64,000 nt of DNA from Azovibrio restrictus DSM 23866. Lineage in GTDB: Bacteria; Pseudomonadota; Gammaproteobacteria; Burkholderiales; Rhodocyclaceae. Positions 7,184 through 15,837 of this stretch are shown one piece after another. Made by a program: the position numbers and the translations under genes. The stretch spans positions 99,179-163,178 of the forward strand of contig NZ_AUCH01000013.1 in NCBI RefSeq assembly GCF_000429665.1, in the 5' to 3' direction. The stretch's first letter is position 1. Every line of letters starts with the position of its first letter. Below the pieces are notes generated by a model. That model worked only from the letters and a program-made list of their open reading frames with translations. It was not told where the DNA came from and did no database searches.

Positions 7184-9067
7184 TCACCCCGCCTGATAGT
7201 CGAGACGCAGCTTCTGCTGCAGTTTGCGGGCGTGGCGGAAGGCTTCCTTGAGGATGCGCCGGTCCAGCTCGTTGAGCCGCTCCGGATACACCAGGTTATG
7301 GCCCTGCTCCCCCGCCACCCCGTCGAACTGCTGCTGACGCAGGCGCAGCAGCTGGATGAAGTTGAAGGCTTCGATGATGGCGTCGATCTCCTCGGCATTG
7401 AGGGACAGACGGGTGGCCGCCTGGCGCAGGCGCTGCAGGGTGTTGGTGTGATAGACCCCGGCCGCCAGGGCGTGGATGCGGGCGCCATCCACGAACAGCC
7501 GGGCGCCGTATTTCTTCAGGTCGATGGCGCCCGGATGCTCGGGTTCCAGATCGGTGACGAAATCCCTGATCTTGCCCAGGGGCGGCGCCACGGCCAGGGC
7601 ATTGACGGCCATGGCGCGCAGGAAGATGGGATTTTCCGCCGTGTGGTTGAGCAGGGTGCGGCGCAGCCGGTCGGCCAGGTGGGTCTGGCCGTAGAGGGCG
7701 CGGAAGTCGAAGAAGATCGAGGCATTCAGCAGGGCCTCGGGCTGGGGCCGGCGTATCCATTCGCCGAACAGCTCCTGCCACTCCTCCAGGGTCAGGCACC
7801 ACTGGGGATTGCTGGCCATGATGTTGCCCTTGCAGAGGGGGAAGCCGCAGCGGTCCAGGTCCTCGTTCACCGCCCGGGCAAAATCCAGCAGGCGCATCTT
7901 GAGCATTTCCCGGTCGCTGAAATCGTCGCAGACGAAGATGATGCCGTTATCCTGGTCGGTACTGAACGTCTGTTCGTCCCGTCCCTCGGAGCCGAAGGCC
8001 AGCCAGCACCACTCGATGCCGTACAGGTCGTGGTGAACCAGGTTCTGCTCCAGGATGCGCCGGGTCAGGGCGTCGTTGAGGGTGGAGATGAACTGGGTCA
8101 GCTGCTCCGCCCCCACCCCCTGGGCCAGCATGTTGAAGGCCAGCTGACGGATGTCCCGGGCCGCCTGCTGCAGGCCGGCCACGTCGGGAGCGTGTTCGAT
8201 GGCCTGGCGGATCTGGGTCAGGCCGATGCGCTGCAGGGCGAACAGGTCCCGCTCCGAGACCACGCCGGAAAGCTTGCCCTCCTCGTCTACCACCAGCACG
8301 TGGCGGATGCCCCGGGACGCCATCAGCAGCATGGCATCGTAGGCGCAGCCATGTTCATGGAGGCAGCAGGGATCGGGGGTCATCACCCGGTCCACGGGCT
8401 GGCCCAGGTCGGCCCCGGCCAGCACCACCCGGTCGAGCAGGTCGGCCTGGGTGAGGATGCCCTGGGGCCGGCCCTGGCCGTCCACCACCGCCACCGAGCC
8501 CACCCGGGCCTGGGACATGGTTTCCAGGGCCTGGCGCAGGGGCGTGTCGCGCGGCACCGCCAGGGGGTTGCGGGAGCCCACCTGCACCAGGGGGGAATTG
8601 AGGGTCTGCTGGTCGCTGGCGCGCTGGGAAAAAAGCAGTTGCAGCTGCTGGCGGGACTGGTTCAGCAGGGTGGCGATGTAGCGGGTGCAGAAGGCGTTGA
8701 ATTCCGGACTCATCTCCATGAGCCGCAGCACCCCTTCGGCCGCCAGCACCAGGCAGGACACGTCGCTGGCCGCCACGTAGCGGTTGGTGGAGGGACGCTG
8801 GGCAGTCACGGCGCCGATGGGGAAACACTCGCCCACCCCCAGGGACAGCACCGCATGGCCGGTCACCGCCACGTCCCCCACCTGCAGGGACTGGACCTGG
8901 CCCTGCTCGATGATGAAGAACTCCCGCGCCACCCCGTCCCCGGGTCCGACGATCTCCGCCCCCCGGGGAAAGAAGGCCAGCTCCGCCTGCCCGCAGAGGT
9001 AATCCAGGGCGCCGGGCTCCATGCGCTGGAACGGCGGATGCCGCTCCAGGAAGCGCCGGGTATTCAT
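7184..9067 (-). CDS. Cyclic-nucleotide-binding/CBS/DUF294 nucleotidyltransferase-like signalling protein
   Basis: Modular protein of about 627 residues: an N-terminal cNMP-binding domain (about 1-125), a CBS-domain pair (about 155-275; VGSVAVVDGQGRPQGILTQADLL and GIRHVLVVDEEGKLSGVVS), a DUF294 putative nucleotidyltransferase domain with FGSEGRDEQT and the acidic STDQDNG pair, and a DUF294 C-terminal helical domain. Such proteins are often encoded beside ActP-like symporters and DnaQ-like exonucleases; the nucleotide product is unknown. Two starts compete: this ATG (AGGGGGTG in front) or a TTG at 9127 with an AGGAG site overlapping the previous stop codon. The TTG would add 20 low-complexity residues. 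Confidence 0.85.
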   Translation of the reverse strand: MNTRRFLERHPPFQRMEPGALDYLCGQAELAFFPRGAEIVGPGDGVAREFFIIEQGQVQSLQVGDVAVTGHAVLSLGVGECFPIGAVTAQRPSTNRYVAASDVSCLVLAAEGVLRLMEMSPEFNAFCTRYIATLLNQSRQQLQLLFSQRASDQQTLNSPLVQVGSRNPLAVPRDTPLRQALETMSQARVGSVAVVDGQGRPQGILTQADLLDRVVLAGADLGQPVDRVMTPDPCCLHEHGCAYDAMLLMASRGIRHVLVVDEEGKLSGVVSERDLFALQRIGLTQIRQAIEHAPDVAGLQQAARDIRQLAFNMLAQGVGAEQLTQFISTLNDALTRRILEQNLVHHDLYGIEWCWLAFGSEGRDEQTFSTDQDNGIIFVCDDFSDREMLKMRLLDFARAVNEDLDRCGFPLCKGNIMASNPQWCLTLEEWQELFGEWIRRPQPEALLNASIFFDFRALYGQTHLADRLRRTLLNHTAENPIFLRAMAVNALAVAPPLGKIRDFVTDLEPEHPGAIDLKKYGARLFVDGARIHALAAGVYHTNTLQRLRQAATRLSLNAEEIDAIIEAFNFIQLLRLRQQQFDGVAGEQGHNLVYPERLNELDRRILKEAFRHARKLQQKLRLDYQAG

Positions 9068-9136
9068 GCCCACCCCCTGTTGCCCCTGCCCCCGGGCCTC
9101 CGCCCGCCCCTGCTGTTCGCCACTCAAGATGGTCTC

Positions 9137-10192
9137 CTAATGGGTGAATCCGTAACTGTGTCCAAGTTTGTGCTGCAGGGCCCGGGCCTGGCGCAAGACC
9201 GCCTTGAGCATGGCCTGCTGCATTTCCGCCAGCTGCTCCGGGCGGATCCGGTTGTCGGGCGCCAGCCCCTGATCCAGGGCCCGGGCCTGGTGTTCCAGGC
9301 GCAGCCCCTGGAGGTGCAGGAAAGCCTGCACGGCGGCCTGCACGTCCCCGGGGGCCATGCCCGCCAGGGGGCCGGCGGCTTCCAGCCGGGCCACGGTCTG
9401 CACCTGGGCCACCCCATGGGCCAGGGCCAGGATGCGGGCGCCGTCCACGAACAGGCGGGTCCCGAACTTCTTCAGGTCCAGCCCCCCCTGCTCGTCAGGG
9501 TGCAATTCTCCCAGCATTCCCAGGGGTGGCGCCACTGCCAGGGCGTTGTCGCAGAACAAATGCAGAAAGGCCGGAGCCTGGGCCACCTGTTCGAGGATGG
9601 CTTCCTGGAGCTGGGCGCAGAGCCCCGCCTCCCCGTACACGGGCCGCAGGTCGAAGAAGATGGTGCCGTTCAGCAGGGCTTCCGGCTCCGGGCAGCGCAG
9701 CCAGTGGTGAAAGACCTGCTGCCACTGCTCCAGGGAACGGCAGCAGTCGGGATTGCCGGCCATGATGTTGCCGTCGCAGAGGCGATAGCCCGCGGCGGCC
9801 AGGTATTCGTTCACCTGCCGGGCAAAGGGCAGGAACCAGGGCTGCAGGCTGCTGGCCTCGGTCTCGTCCCGTGCCAGGAAGACGATGCCGTTATCCTGGT
9901 CCGTCACCAGGGTCTGTTCCTCCCGGCCTTCGGAGCCGAAGCAGAGCCAGCACCAGGGGACTTCCGGCAGGCGGTGGGCCCGCCCCGCCAGCACGATGGC
10001 CCGGCGGGTCACCTGGTCGCTCACGGCAGCCAGGCAGCGGCCCACCAGCCGGGGGCCGCCCCCCTCCCGCAGCAGGGCCTGGCACAGGGCCCGGCCCTCC
10101 CCGGCCAGGGCCGCCAGACTGCGGCTGTCGCCGGCCGCGGCCAAGCCGGACATGAGGGCCAGCCAGTCGGCACAGGGCAAGGGCTCGGCCAT
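9137..10192 (-). CDS. Short DUF294 nucleotidyltransferase-like protein
   Basis: A 351-residue paralogue of the preceding DUF294 protein that lacks the cNMP-binding and CBS domains. It keeps the nucleotidyltransferase signature (CFGSEGREEQT followed by VTDQDNG) and the matching downstream blocks (NIMAGNP, LLNGTIFFDLRPVYG, NALAVAPPLG, LDLKKFGTRLFVDGARI), all shared with the longer copy. It starts 3 nt after the kinase-exonuclease fusion gene, and its TAG overlaps the ribosome site of the longer gene. It may be a ligand-independent catalytic subunit or a partner of the longer protein; that is inference. Confidence 0.8.
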   Translation of the reverse strand: MAEPLPCADWLALMSGLAAAGDSRSLAALAGEGRALCQALLREGGGPRLVGRCLAAVSDQVTRRAIVLAGRAHRLPEVPWCWLCFGSEGREEQTLVTDQDNGIVFLARDETEASSLQPWFLPFARQVNEYLAAAGYRLCDGNIMAGNPDCCRSLEQWQQVFHHWLRCPEPEALLNGTIFFDLRPVYGEAGLCAQLQEAILEQVAQAPAFLHLFCDNALAVAPPLGMLGELHPDEQGGLDLKKFGTRLFVDGARILALAHGVAQVQTVARLEAAGPLAGMAPGDVQAAVQAFLHLQGLRLEHQARALDQGLAPDNRIRPEQLAEMQQAMLKAVLRQARALQHKLGHSYGFTH

Positions 10193-10195
10193 GGC

Positions 10196-12367
10196 TCAGT
10201 ACTTGACCCGGGCAAAGTAGGTTTTCTGGGAGGCTTCCAGGGCCTGGCGCAGGGTGTGGATGCCCTTTTCCGCCAGCAGGGGCAGCATCTTCAGGAACAC
10301 CTCCCCGGTGGCGTAGGCATCCCCCAGGGCGTTGTGGCGCCCGACGATCTGGATGCCCAGGCGCTCGGCGATCACGTCCAGCTTGTGGGATTCCTGGTTG
10401 GGATGGATCACCGCCGAGAGCAGCAGGGTATCCAGCACCGGCTGGACGAACTTCAGCCCGGTGCGCTCCTCCTTCAGTTGCAGGAAGCGCATGTCGAAGG
10501 CGGCGTTGTGGGCCACCAGCACGGTCTCGCTGCAGAAGGCATGGAAGGCGGGCAGCACCACGTCTATGGTGGGCTGGCCGCGCACCATTTCCTCGGTGAT
10601 GCCGTGGATGGGAATGCCTTCCGGACGCAGGGGACGGCCGGGGTCCACCAGCTGGTCGAAGCGTTCCTGGCGCAGCAGGCGGCCGTTCACGATACGCACC
10701 GCGCCGATCTGGATGATCTCGTCGCCGCTGGCTGGTTCCAGGCCCGTGGTCTCGGTGTCGAAGACCGTGTAGGCCATTTCCATCAGGTTCCGGTCCAGGT
10801 CCACCGCGGTGTCCTGGAAGTTGAACAGATCGAAATCGTAGTACTCGGGCCGCCCCTGTTCGCTGCCGGACGGGGATTCCAGGCTTTCCTGCACGGCCTG
10901 GGCCACGGGCAGGACGAAGCGGAAATAGGCCCGGTGCGCAGCCTTCTCCCGCTGGTACCAGATTTCCCCCCCGTGCCGGTCCAGAACCTCGCGCAGGGAC
11001 ATGGGGGAACTCTCCTGCCCCACCTGCATGCTCTCCAGCTCCCAGGAATAGAAGGTTTCCGAGGACATGGCATGGCCGGCCCAGATCAGGTCCAGGTAGG
11101 CCAGCTGCCCTTCGGTGAGGATGCGAAAACGCAGTTCCCTGATTTCGTAGTGGTCGGCCAGGCGCCCGGCCAGGAAGCAGATGGCAAAGATCAGGGAAAA
11201 GCTGTCGGCCTTGATCCAGAGGTTTTCCTCGGCCGCCTCCACCTTGCTGGGCAGCTTGAACAGTTCCTCGATGCGGCGCCGGGCGGCGCTCACCAGGTCT
11301 TCGGCCGAGACATCCTCCAGGGGCCAGCGGGTCTTGATGGCATCGGCAAAACGCTGGGCACTGGCATCCAGGCGGCGGCTCATGCGCCCCACCTCCTCGG
11401 AGATCACCCGGATGAAACCCTCCCGCTCCCGGGCATCCATGTCCGGATAATCGGCCAGGGTCTCCACCGCAGCGCGCACATTGCCCAGGGCCGAGCGGTT
11501 GCCCTCGGTGAGTTCCATCAGGCCCAGGTTGCGGCTCTGCTCCTGCTCCAGGCTGCGGGTGATGTTCTCCACGGTAAGCACGTAGCCGGACATGCTGCGC
11601 TCGGTCCCCTGCCCTTCCCCGGCCGCCATCACCGGCACCATCTGGACGCGCAGGAACTGGCCGTTCCGGGTGGTGGTGACGAAGTTGGCCACGTTGGCGG
11701 CCAGTCCCCGGGCCAGGCGCTGGCGGATGGCCTCTTCCGCGTGGGCGATGCGGCTCTTGTCGAGAATCGAGAAGATCGAGCGCCCCAGGCCGATCAGGGC
11801 GCCGGACGCCACCGAGGTAGGACCCTGGGCCAGGGCATGAAACTCCAGCCGGGCCCGGTTGTTGTAGAGCAGGATGCGGCCATCCAGGTTGCACACCACC
11901 ACGGCCTGGGCCAGTTCCGACATGAGGGCGGCGAGGCGGTTCTTCTCTTCCTCCACGGAAGCCTTGGCCCGGGCAATCTGGGTTTCCACGTCGTTCATCA
12001 GCTCGTCCCGCTGCTGGGCCAGATCGTTGATGGCCCGGGCCACCTGCTGCACTTCAGGGGGGCCGTCGGCGGCGGTGACGCGGAAATTGCGGTTCGCCCC
12101 CAGCATCAGGCGCAGGTGTTCCCCCATTTTCAGGAGGCCCTGGACATACTGGCGGAACAGGGTGCGCACCACGAACAGGCCGAGGCCGAAACCCACGGCC
12201 GTGAGCAGGGTCCCCAGGGGCAGGTGCGGCACGATCAGCTCCTTGAGCAGGAGCCGCTGGGGTTCCTTCATTTCCATCCACACCAGGGCGGAGGTGAGCA
12301 GGAAGGGCCCCGTCACCAGGGCGCCCAGGACCAGTACCGCGAGGATGAAGCGATAACGGGCCTGCAT
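10196..12367 (-). CDS. Membrane histidine-kinase-like protein fused to a DEDDh 3'-5' exonuclease
   Basis: A 723-residue fusion. The N-terminus has two transmembrane helices (about 8-30 and 48-68), a HAMP-like linker, a coiled coil rich in Glu/Lys, a PAS-like domain (about 155-275) and a helical, kinase-like region to about 500. No conserved phospho-acceptor His or ATP-binding G boxes are evident there. Residues 531-723 form a complete DnaQ-like exonuclease: Asp537 and Glu539 in FDTETTG, Asp625 in AHNAAFD, and His678/Asp683 in RHNALGDA. Similar fusions occur near ActP-like symporters, but their task is unknown. The start lies 3 nt from the receiver gene. This is predicted to be a membrane-tethered nuclease controlled by the N-terminal sensor. 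Confidence 0.85.
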   Translation of the reverse strand: MQARYRFILAVLVLGALVTGPFLLTSALVWMEMKEPQRLLLKELIVPHLPLGTLLTAVGFGLGLFVVRTLFRQYVQGLLKMGEHLRLMLGANRNFRVTAADGPPEVQQVARAINDLAQQRDELMNDVETQIARAKASVEEEKNRLAALMSELAQAVVVCNLDGRILLYNNRARLEFHALAQGPTSVASGALIGLGRSIFSILDKSRIAHAEEAIRQRLARGLAANVANFVTTTRNGQFLRVQMVPVMAAGEGQGTERSMSGYVLTVENITRSLEQEQSRNLGLMELTEGNRSALGNVRAAVETLADYPDMDAREREGFIRVISEEVGRMSRRLDASAQRFADAIKTRWPLEDVSAEDLVSAARRRIEELFKLPSKVEAAEENLWIKADSFSLIFAICFLAGRLADHYEIRELRFRILTEGQLAYLDLIWAGHAMSSETFYSWELESMQVGQESSPMSLREVLDRHGGEIWYQREKAAHRAYFRFVLPVAQAVQESLESPSGSEQGRPEYYDFDLFNFQDTAVDLDRNLMEMAYTVFDTETTGLEPASGDEIIQIGAVRIVNGRLLRQERFDQLVDPGRPLRPEGIPIHGITEEMVRGQPTIDVVLPAFHAFCSETVLVAHNAAFDMRFLQLKEERTGLKFVQPVLDTLLLSAVIHPNQESHKLDVIAERLGIQIVGRHNALGDAYATGEVFLKMLPLLAEKGIHTLRQALEASQKTYFARVKY

Positions 12368-12370
12368 GGC

Positions 12371-12742
12371 TCAGCCCGCCGCGAGCAGGGACCTGACCTG
12401 GGCCACCAGGTCCTTGGTGGAAAAGGGCTTGGTGACATAGGCATCGGCCCCCAGGGCCAGGCCCTTGGCCACTTCCGTGTCCCGCCCCTTGGCGGTGAGC
12501 ATGACGATCTTCATGGCACTCCGGGCCGGATCGGCGCGCAGGATTTCGCACACCTCGTAGCCGGACTTCTTCGGCATCATCACGTCCAGCAGCACCAGGT
12601 CCGGGGCAAAGGCCTGGACCTGCTCCAGGGCGGCGTCCCCGTCGGCGGCCACGGCCACCTGGAAACCCTCCCGCTTCATCAGGAACTCCAGGGACAGGAC
12701 GATGTTGGGTTCGTCGTCTACGATCAGTATCTTTTGGGGCAT
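12371..12742 (-). CDS. Stand-alone response-regulator receiver protein
   Basis: CheY-like receiver of 123 residues without an output domain. Acidic residues Asp9/Asp10, phospho-acceptor Asp53 (in LLDVMMP), Thr83 region and Lys105 (in TKPF) are all present, so phosphorylation is expected. It lies 25 nt downstream of the symporter-kinase gene, its likely phosphodonor. In Vibrio and Pseudomonas the corresponding kinase (CrbS/MxtR) signals to a LuxR-type regulator; the lack of a DNA-binding domain here means the output must act through protein contacts or phosphotransfer. A GGAGG-type ribosome site precedes the ATG. Confidence 0.92.
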   Translation of the reverse strand: MPQKILIVDDEPNIVLSLEFLMKREGFQVAVAADGDAALEQVQAFAPDLVLLDVMMPKKSGYEVCEILRADPARSAMKIVMLTAKGRDTEVAKGLALGADAYVTKPFSTKDLVAQVRSLLAAG

Positions 12743-12767
12743 CGGGTATCTCCTCCCTTTTTAGTAT

Positions 12768-15461
12768 TCAGTTCCTTGCCTGCAGGGGCAGCTCGAAAAT
12801 GAAGCTGGCCCCCTGCCCGGGTTCGCTTTCCACCCACAGACGGCCGCCGAAGTACTCGACGATCTGCAGGCTGATGGGCAGGCCCAGGCCCGTCCCCTTC
12901 GGTTTGTCCGTCAGGGTGTTGCCCCCCTGGCGAAAGCGCTCGAAGATGAATTCCTTTTCTTCCGGCCCTATGCCCGGGCCGTTGTCGGTGACCCGCACCT
13001 GCACCCGGTCGAGGCTGGACAGCAGTTGCACCGACACCCGGCCCTCCCGGGCGGGGACGAATTTCACCGCGTTGGAGAGCAGGTTGATCATCACCTGGGT
13101 CAGCCGGTCCCGGTCGGCCAGGACCGGCACCGGTTCCCCGGGGCATTCCAGGGCCAGGGCCACGCCCTTGTCCCGGAACAGCTGCTCCAGGGAGGCAGCC
13201 GCCTCCCGCACCAGCCCCGCCAGATCCACTTCGCTGGAGGTCCAGTCGGCCCGCCCGGCTTCCAGCTTGGCCAGATCCAGGATCTGGTTGATGAGCCGGG
13301 TCAGGCGTTCGGTTTCCGTCACGATGATACCGAGAAAACGCTGGCGCTCGGGAACCGCCATGTCCGGGTCCTCGGCCAGGAGTTCCGAAAAGGCCCGGAT
13401 CGAGGTCAAGGGGGTGCGCAGCTCGTGGGTGACGGTGGACACGAAATCATCCTTGAGCCGGTCCAGCTCCCGCAGCCGGGCATTGGCAGCGCGCAGCTCC
13501 CCGGTGGCGGCCTCCAGCTCCCGGGACTTGCGCTCCAGTTCCCGGCTGTAGGCCCGCACCTGGGAAGCTTCGTCGAGGATGTGCAGCACCTCCTCCAGTC
13601 CCAGCTCCTCCTCTTCCACCACCGAGGCCAGCACCACCCGGGCGCTGGCGGAGCCCAGGGCGCCGGCCAGCTGGATCTCGGCAAAACGCACCAGCTCCGC
13701 GTTCACCTCCCGGGCCGCCAGGTCCGCGATGCCCCGCTTGCGGGCATAGGACTGCAGTTGCAGGCGGGCCCGCTCCGCCCCGAGAAAGCGTTCGAGCAGG
13801 CCGGCCAGGGCCTGGTAGGAAGCCTTGCCCCGCCAGAGCAGGGCCGAGGTATCGCCGCCCCGGCGCTGGAACACGTCCACGAAGGCATTGGCCTGGCGAG
13901 CCTCCACCGCATCGGGCCCCAGGGAGAGGGAAAACAGCAGGTAGCAGGCGGTGTTGAGGAACAGGCTCCAGAACAGGCAGTGGGAAATCTCGTCCAGCCC
14001 GGTCAGCCCGAACAGGGCATGGGCCCGGAGCCAGGAAAGACCGAACAGGCCCTGCTCCACGAAGTCCCCGGGAATCCAGCCGGACTTGGCAAAGGACGGC
14101 AGAAGCAGGGTGTAGGCCCAGACCAGGAAACCGGCGGCCAGCCCTGCCAGGGCTCCGGCCCGGTTCCCCTGGCGCCAGTACATGCCGCCAAACAGGGCCG
14201 GCGCGAACTGGGCCACGGCGGAAAAGGAGATCAGGCCTATCCCCACCAGGGCATAGGCCTCCCCGGCGGCCCGGAAGTAGGCGTAGCCCAGGAGCAGGAT
14301 GGCCACGATGGCCCCCCGGCGGATGTTGAGCAGCAGGCGCGACAGGTCGGGGCGCTGCGCCAGGCCCAGGGCCCGGACCCGCAGCAGGGCAGGCATCACC
14401 AGGTCGTTGCAGACCATGGTGGACAGGGCGATGGTCTCGACGATGACCATGCCGGTGGCGGCGGACAGGCCGCCGATGAAGGCCAGCAGGGCCAGGCCTT
14501 CCTGCCCCTGGCTCAGGGGCAGGCCGAGGACGAAGATGTCGCCGTTGCCGGGCAGGTCCTGGAGCAGGCCGGCAATGGCGATGGGCAGCACGAAGATGTT
14601 GATCAGCAGCAGGTACAGGGGGAACAGCCAGACGGCCCGGCGCAGGTGGCTCTCGTCCACGTTCTCCACCACCAGGATCTGGAACTGGCGCGGCAGGAGC
14701 ACGATGGCCAGGGCCGAGAGCAGCACCAGGGGGGCCCAGTTGCCCAGCCCCTGCTCCAGGTCCAGGAGCGCCGCCGTCCGGGGCAGCGCCGCCGCCTGCC
14801 GGAACAGGTCGGCAAAGCCCCCGTACATCCCGTAGGTGACGAACAGGCCCACGGCCAGGAAGGCCACCAGCTTGACGATGGATTCGAAGGCAATGGCCGC
14901 CACCATGCCCTCGTGGCGCTCCGTGGCATCCAGGTGCCGGGTACCGAACAGGATGGTGAAGGCGGCCAGGGCCAGGGCGATCACCGCCGTGGCATCCAGG
15001 CCCAGCAGCAACAGGCCGCCCTGTTCGGGAAACAGGGCCTGGAGGCTGGCGGCGATGGCCTTCAGCTGCAGGGCGATGTAGGGCACGATGCCGATCACGG
15101 CAATCACCGTCACCAGTCCGGCCAGAGCCTGGCGCTTGCCGTAGCGGGCGGCGATGAAGTCGGCAATGGAAGTGAGCCGTTCCCGCTTGCTGATGCGGAT
15201 CATCTTCAGGAGCACCGGAGCCAGCATCAGCATCAGGGTGGGACCCAGGTAGATGGTCAGGAAGCCCATGCCCCCCGAAGCGGCCCGGCCGACACTGCCG
15301 AAGAAGGTCCACGAGGTGCAATAGACGGCCAGGGACAGGCCATAGACGTTGGCAGAGATGATGGAGCGCCCCTGATCGGCCCGCCGGTCACCGAAGCGGG
15401 CGATGGCAAAGAGCAGGCCCAGATAGCCCGCCGCCAGCAGGAATACGGCCCAGGGATTCAT
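12768..15461 (-). CDS. CrbS/MxtR-type sodium:solute symporter-histidine kinase
   Basis: An 897-residue hybrid of an SSS transporter domain (about residues 1-500, about 13 helices, beginning NPWAVFLLAAGYLGLLFAIA) and a sensor kinase. A linker region and coiled coil (to about 660) lead to the phospho-acceptor His679 in THELRTP and an ATPase domain with N box NLLSNAVKF, G1 DNGPGIG and G2 GTGLGLP. CrbS/MxtR/CbrA proteins sense or transport small carboxylates and control acetyl-CoA synthetase; with acs immediately upstream the same role is likely. I used the ATG at 15461, which sits 2 nt after the stop of the small membrane-protein gene. Confidence 0.9.
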   Translation of the reverse strand: MNPWAVFLLAAGYLGLLFAIARFGDRRADQGRSIISANVYGLSLAVYCTSWTFFGSVGRAASGGMGFLTIYLGPTLMLMLAPVLLKMIRISKRERLTSIADFIAARYGKRQALAGLVTVIAVIGIVPYIALQLKAIAASLQALFPEQGGLLLLGLDATAVIALALAAFTILFGTRHLDATERHEGMVAAIAFESIVKLVAFLAVGLFVTYGMYGGFADLFRQAAALPRTAALLDLEQGLGNWAPLVLLSALAIVLLPRQFQILVVENVDESHLRRAVWLFPLYLLLINIFVLPIAIAGLLQDLPGNGDIFVLGLPLSQGQEGLALLAFIGGLSAATGMVIVETIALSTMVCNDLVMPALLRVRALGLAQRPDLSRLLLNIRRGAIVAILLLGYAYFRAAGEAYALVGIGLISFSAVAQFAPALFGGMYWRQGNRAGALAGLAAGFLVWAYTLLLPSFAKSGWIPGDFVEQGLFGLSWLRAHALFGLTGLDEISHCLFWSLFLNTACYLLFSLSLGPDAVEARQANAFVDVFQRRGGDTSALLWRGKASYQALAGLLERFLGAERARLQLQSYARKRGIADLAAREVNAELVRFAEIQLAGALGSASARVVLASVVEEEELGLEEVLHILDEASQVRAYSRELERKSRELEAATGELRAANARLRELDRLKDDFVSTVTHELRTPLTSIRAFSELLAEDPDMAVPERQRFLGIIVTETERLTRLINQILDLAKLEAGRADWTSSEVDLAGLVREAAASLEQLFRDKGVALALECPGEPVPVLADRDRLTQVMINLLSNAVKFVPAREGRVSVQLLSSLDRVQVRVTDNGPGIGPEEKEFIFERFRQGGNTLTDKPKGTGLGLPISLQIVEYFGGRLWVESEPGQGASFIFELPLQARN

Positions 15462-15463
15462 CT

Positions 15464-15649
15464 TCAGTCCCGGCGCTCGGCCACCCAGGCGGCCGCCAGG
15501 ATCAGGCCGGCCCAGACGCCGAACAGGTACAGGAAGGCATCCAGCCCGGAAGCCCCCGCCTGGGTGTTGAGCATGGGCGGGGTGAGCAGCACCAGCCCCA
15601 GCAATGCCAGGGCCACGAGACGCTGACGCCCCCTGTTGAAAGCTTGCAT
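15464..15649 (-). CDS. Small two-helix membrane protein preceding the symporter-kinase
   Basis: A 61-residue protein with two hydrophobic segments (about 11-27 and 38-57) separated by NTQAGASG and ending in charged AERRD. It is encoded directly before the symporter-kinase (2-nt gap), so it may be an accessory subunit, as DUF485/DUF4212 proteins are for other symporters. Its ATG overlaps the TGA of a possible upstream leader ORF (TGATG). No family is recognised. Its codon use resembles its neighbours. Confidence 0.65.
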   Translation of the reverse strand: MQAFNRGRQRLVALALLGLVLLTPPMLNTQAGASGLDAFLYLFGVWAGLILAAAWVAERRD

Positions 15650-15771
15650 CAGGCCCGCCTCCCGGTCGTGCAGACGAAAACGGCCGACGCGTTAACAACG
15701 CGCCGGCCGCCTCGGGCGCCACGCTTGCCGTGGCTGCCAATTGGACACCCGCACAACAGATAGGCGCCCAT
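15649..15771 (-). CDS. Possible 40-residue leader ORF ahead of the symporter-kinase operon
   Basis: A short frame starting at ATG 15771, preceded by AGGAG at ideal spacing (and AAGGAGG slightly further upstream). It encodes about 40 residues, rich in Arg, Gly and Cys, and ends in TGATG so that its stop overlaps the start of the small membrane-protein gene. A terminator-like hairpin (15682-15708) lies inside it. Size, coupling and hairpin fit a leader peptide or translational coupling device, but no homologue is known to me and a chance ORF is possible. Confidence 0.35.
   Translation of the reverse strand: MGAYLLCGCPIGSHGKRGARGGRRVVNASAVFVCTTGRRA
15677..15708 (-). terminator. Terminator-like hairpin (possible attenuator) before the symporter-kinase operon
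   Basis: On the minus strand GGCCGGCGCGTT (15697-15708) pairs with AACGCGTCGGCC (15682-15693) around a GTT loop: 12 pairs, one of them G-U, followed by GTTTTC. It lies 33 nt before the small membrane-protein gene and inside the possible leader ORF. It could terminate acs read-through or attenuate the kinase operon. Confidence 0.45.
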
Positions 15772-15837
15772 GTCTCTCTCCTGCCTCCTTATAGTGTGTT
15801 TTCAGACGGACATGGGCAGAATGCCCGCCTGGATTTC

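Noticed and set aside
6941..12802. A 1953-codon open frame on the plus strand across the DUF294/kinase-exonuclease genes.
   Set aside because: It is antisense to five clearly conserved genes, reads as Gly/Gln/His-rich low-complexity protein, and arises from the high GC content in third positions.
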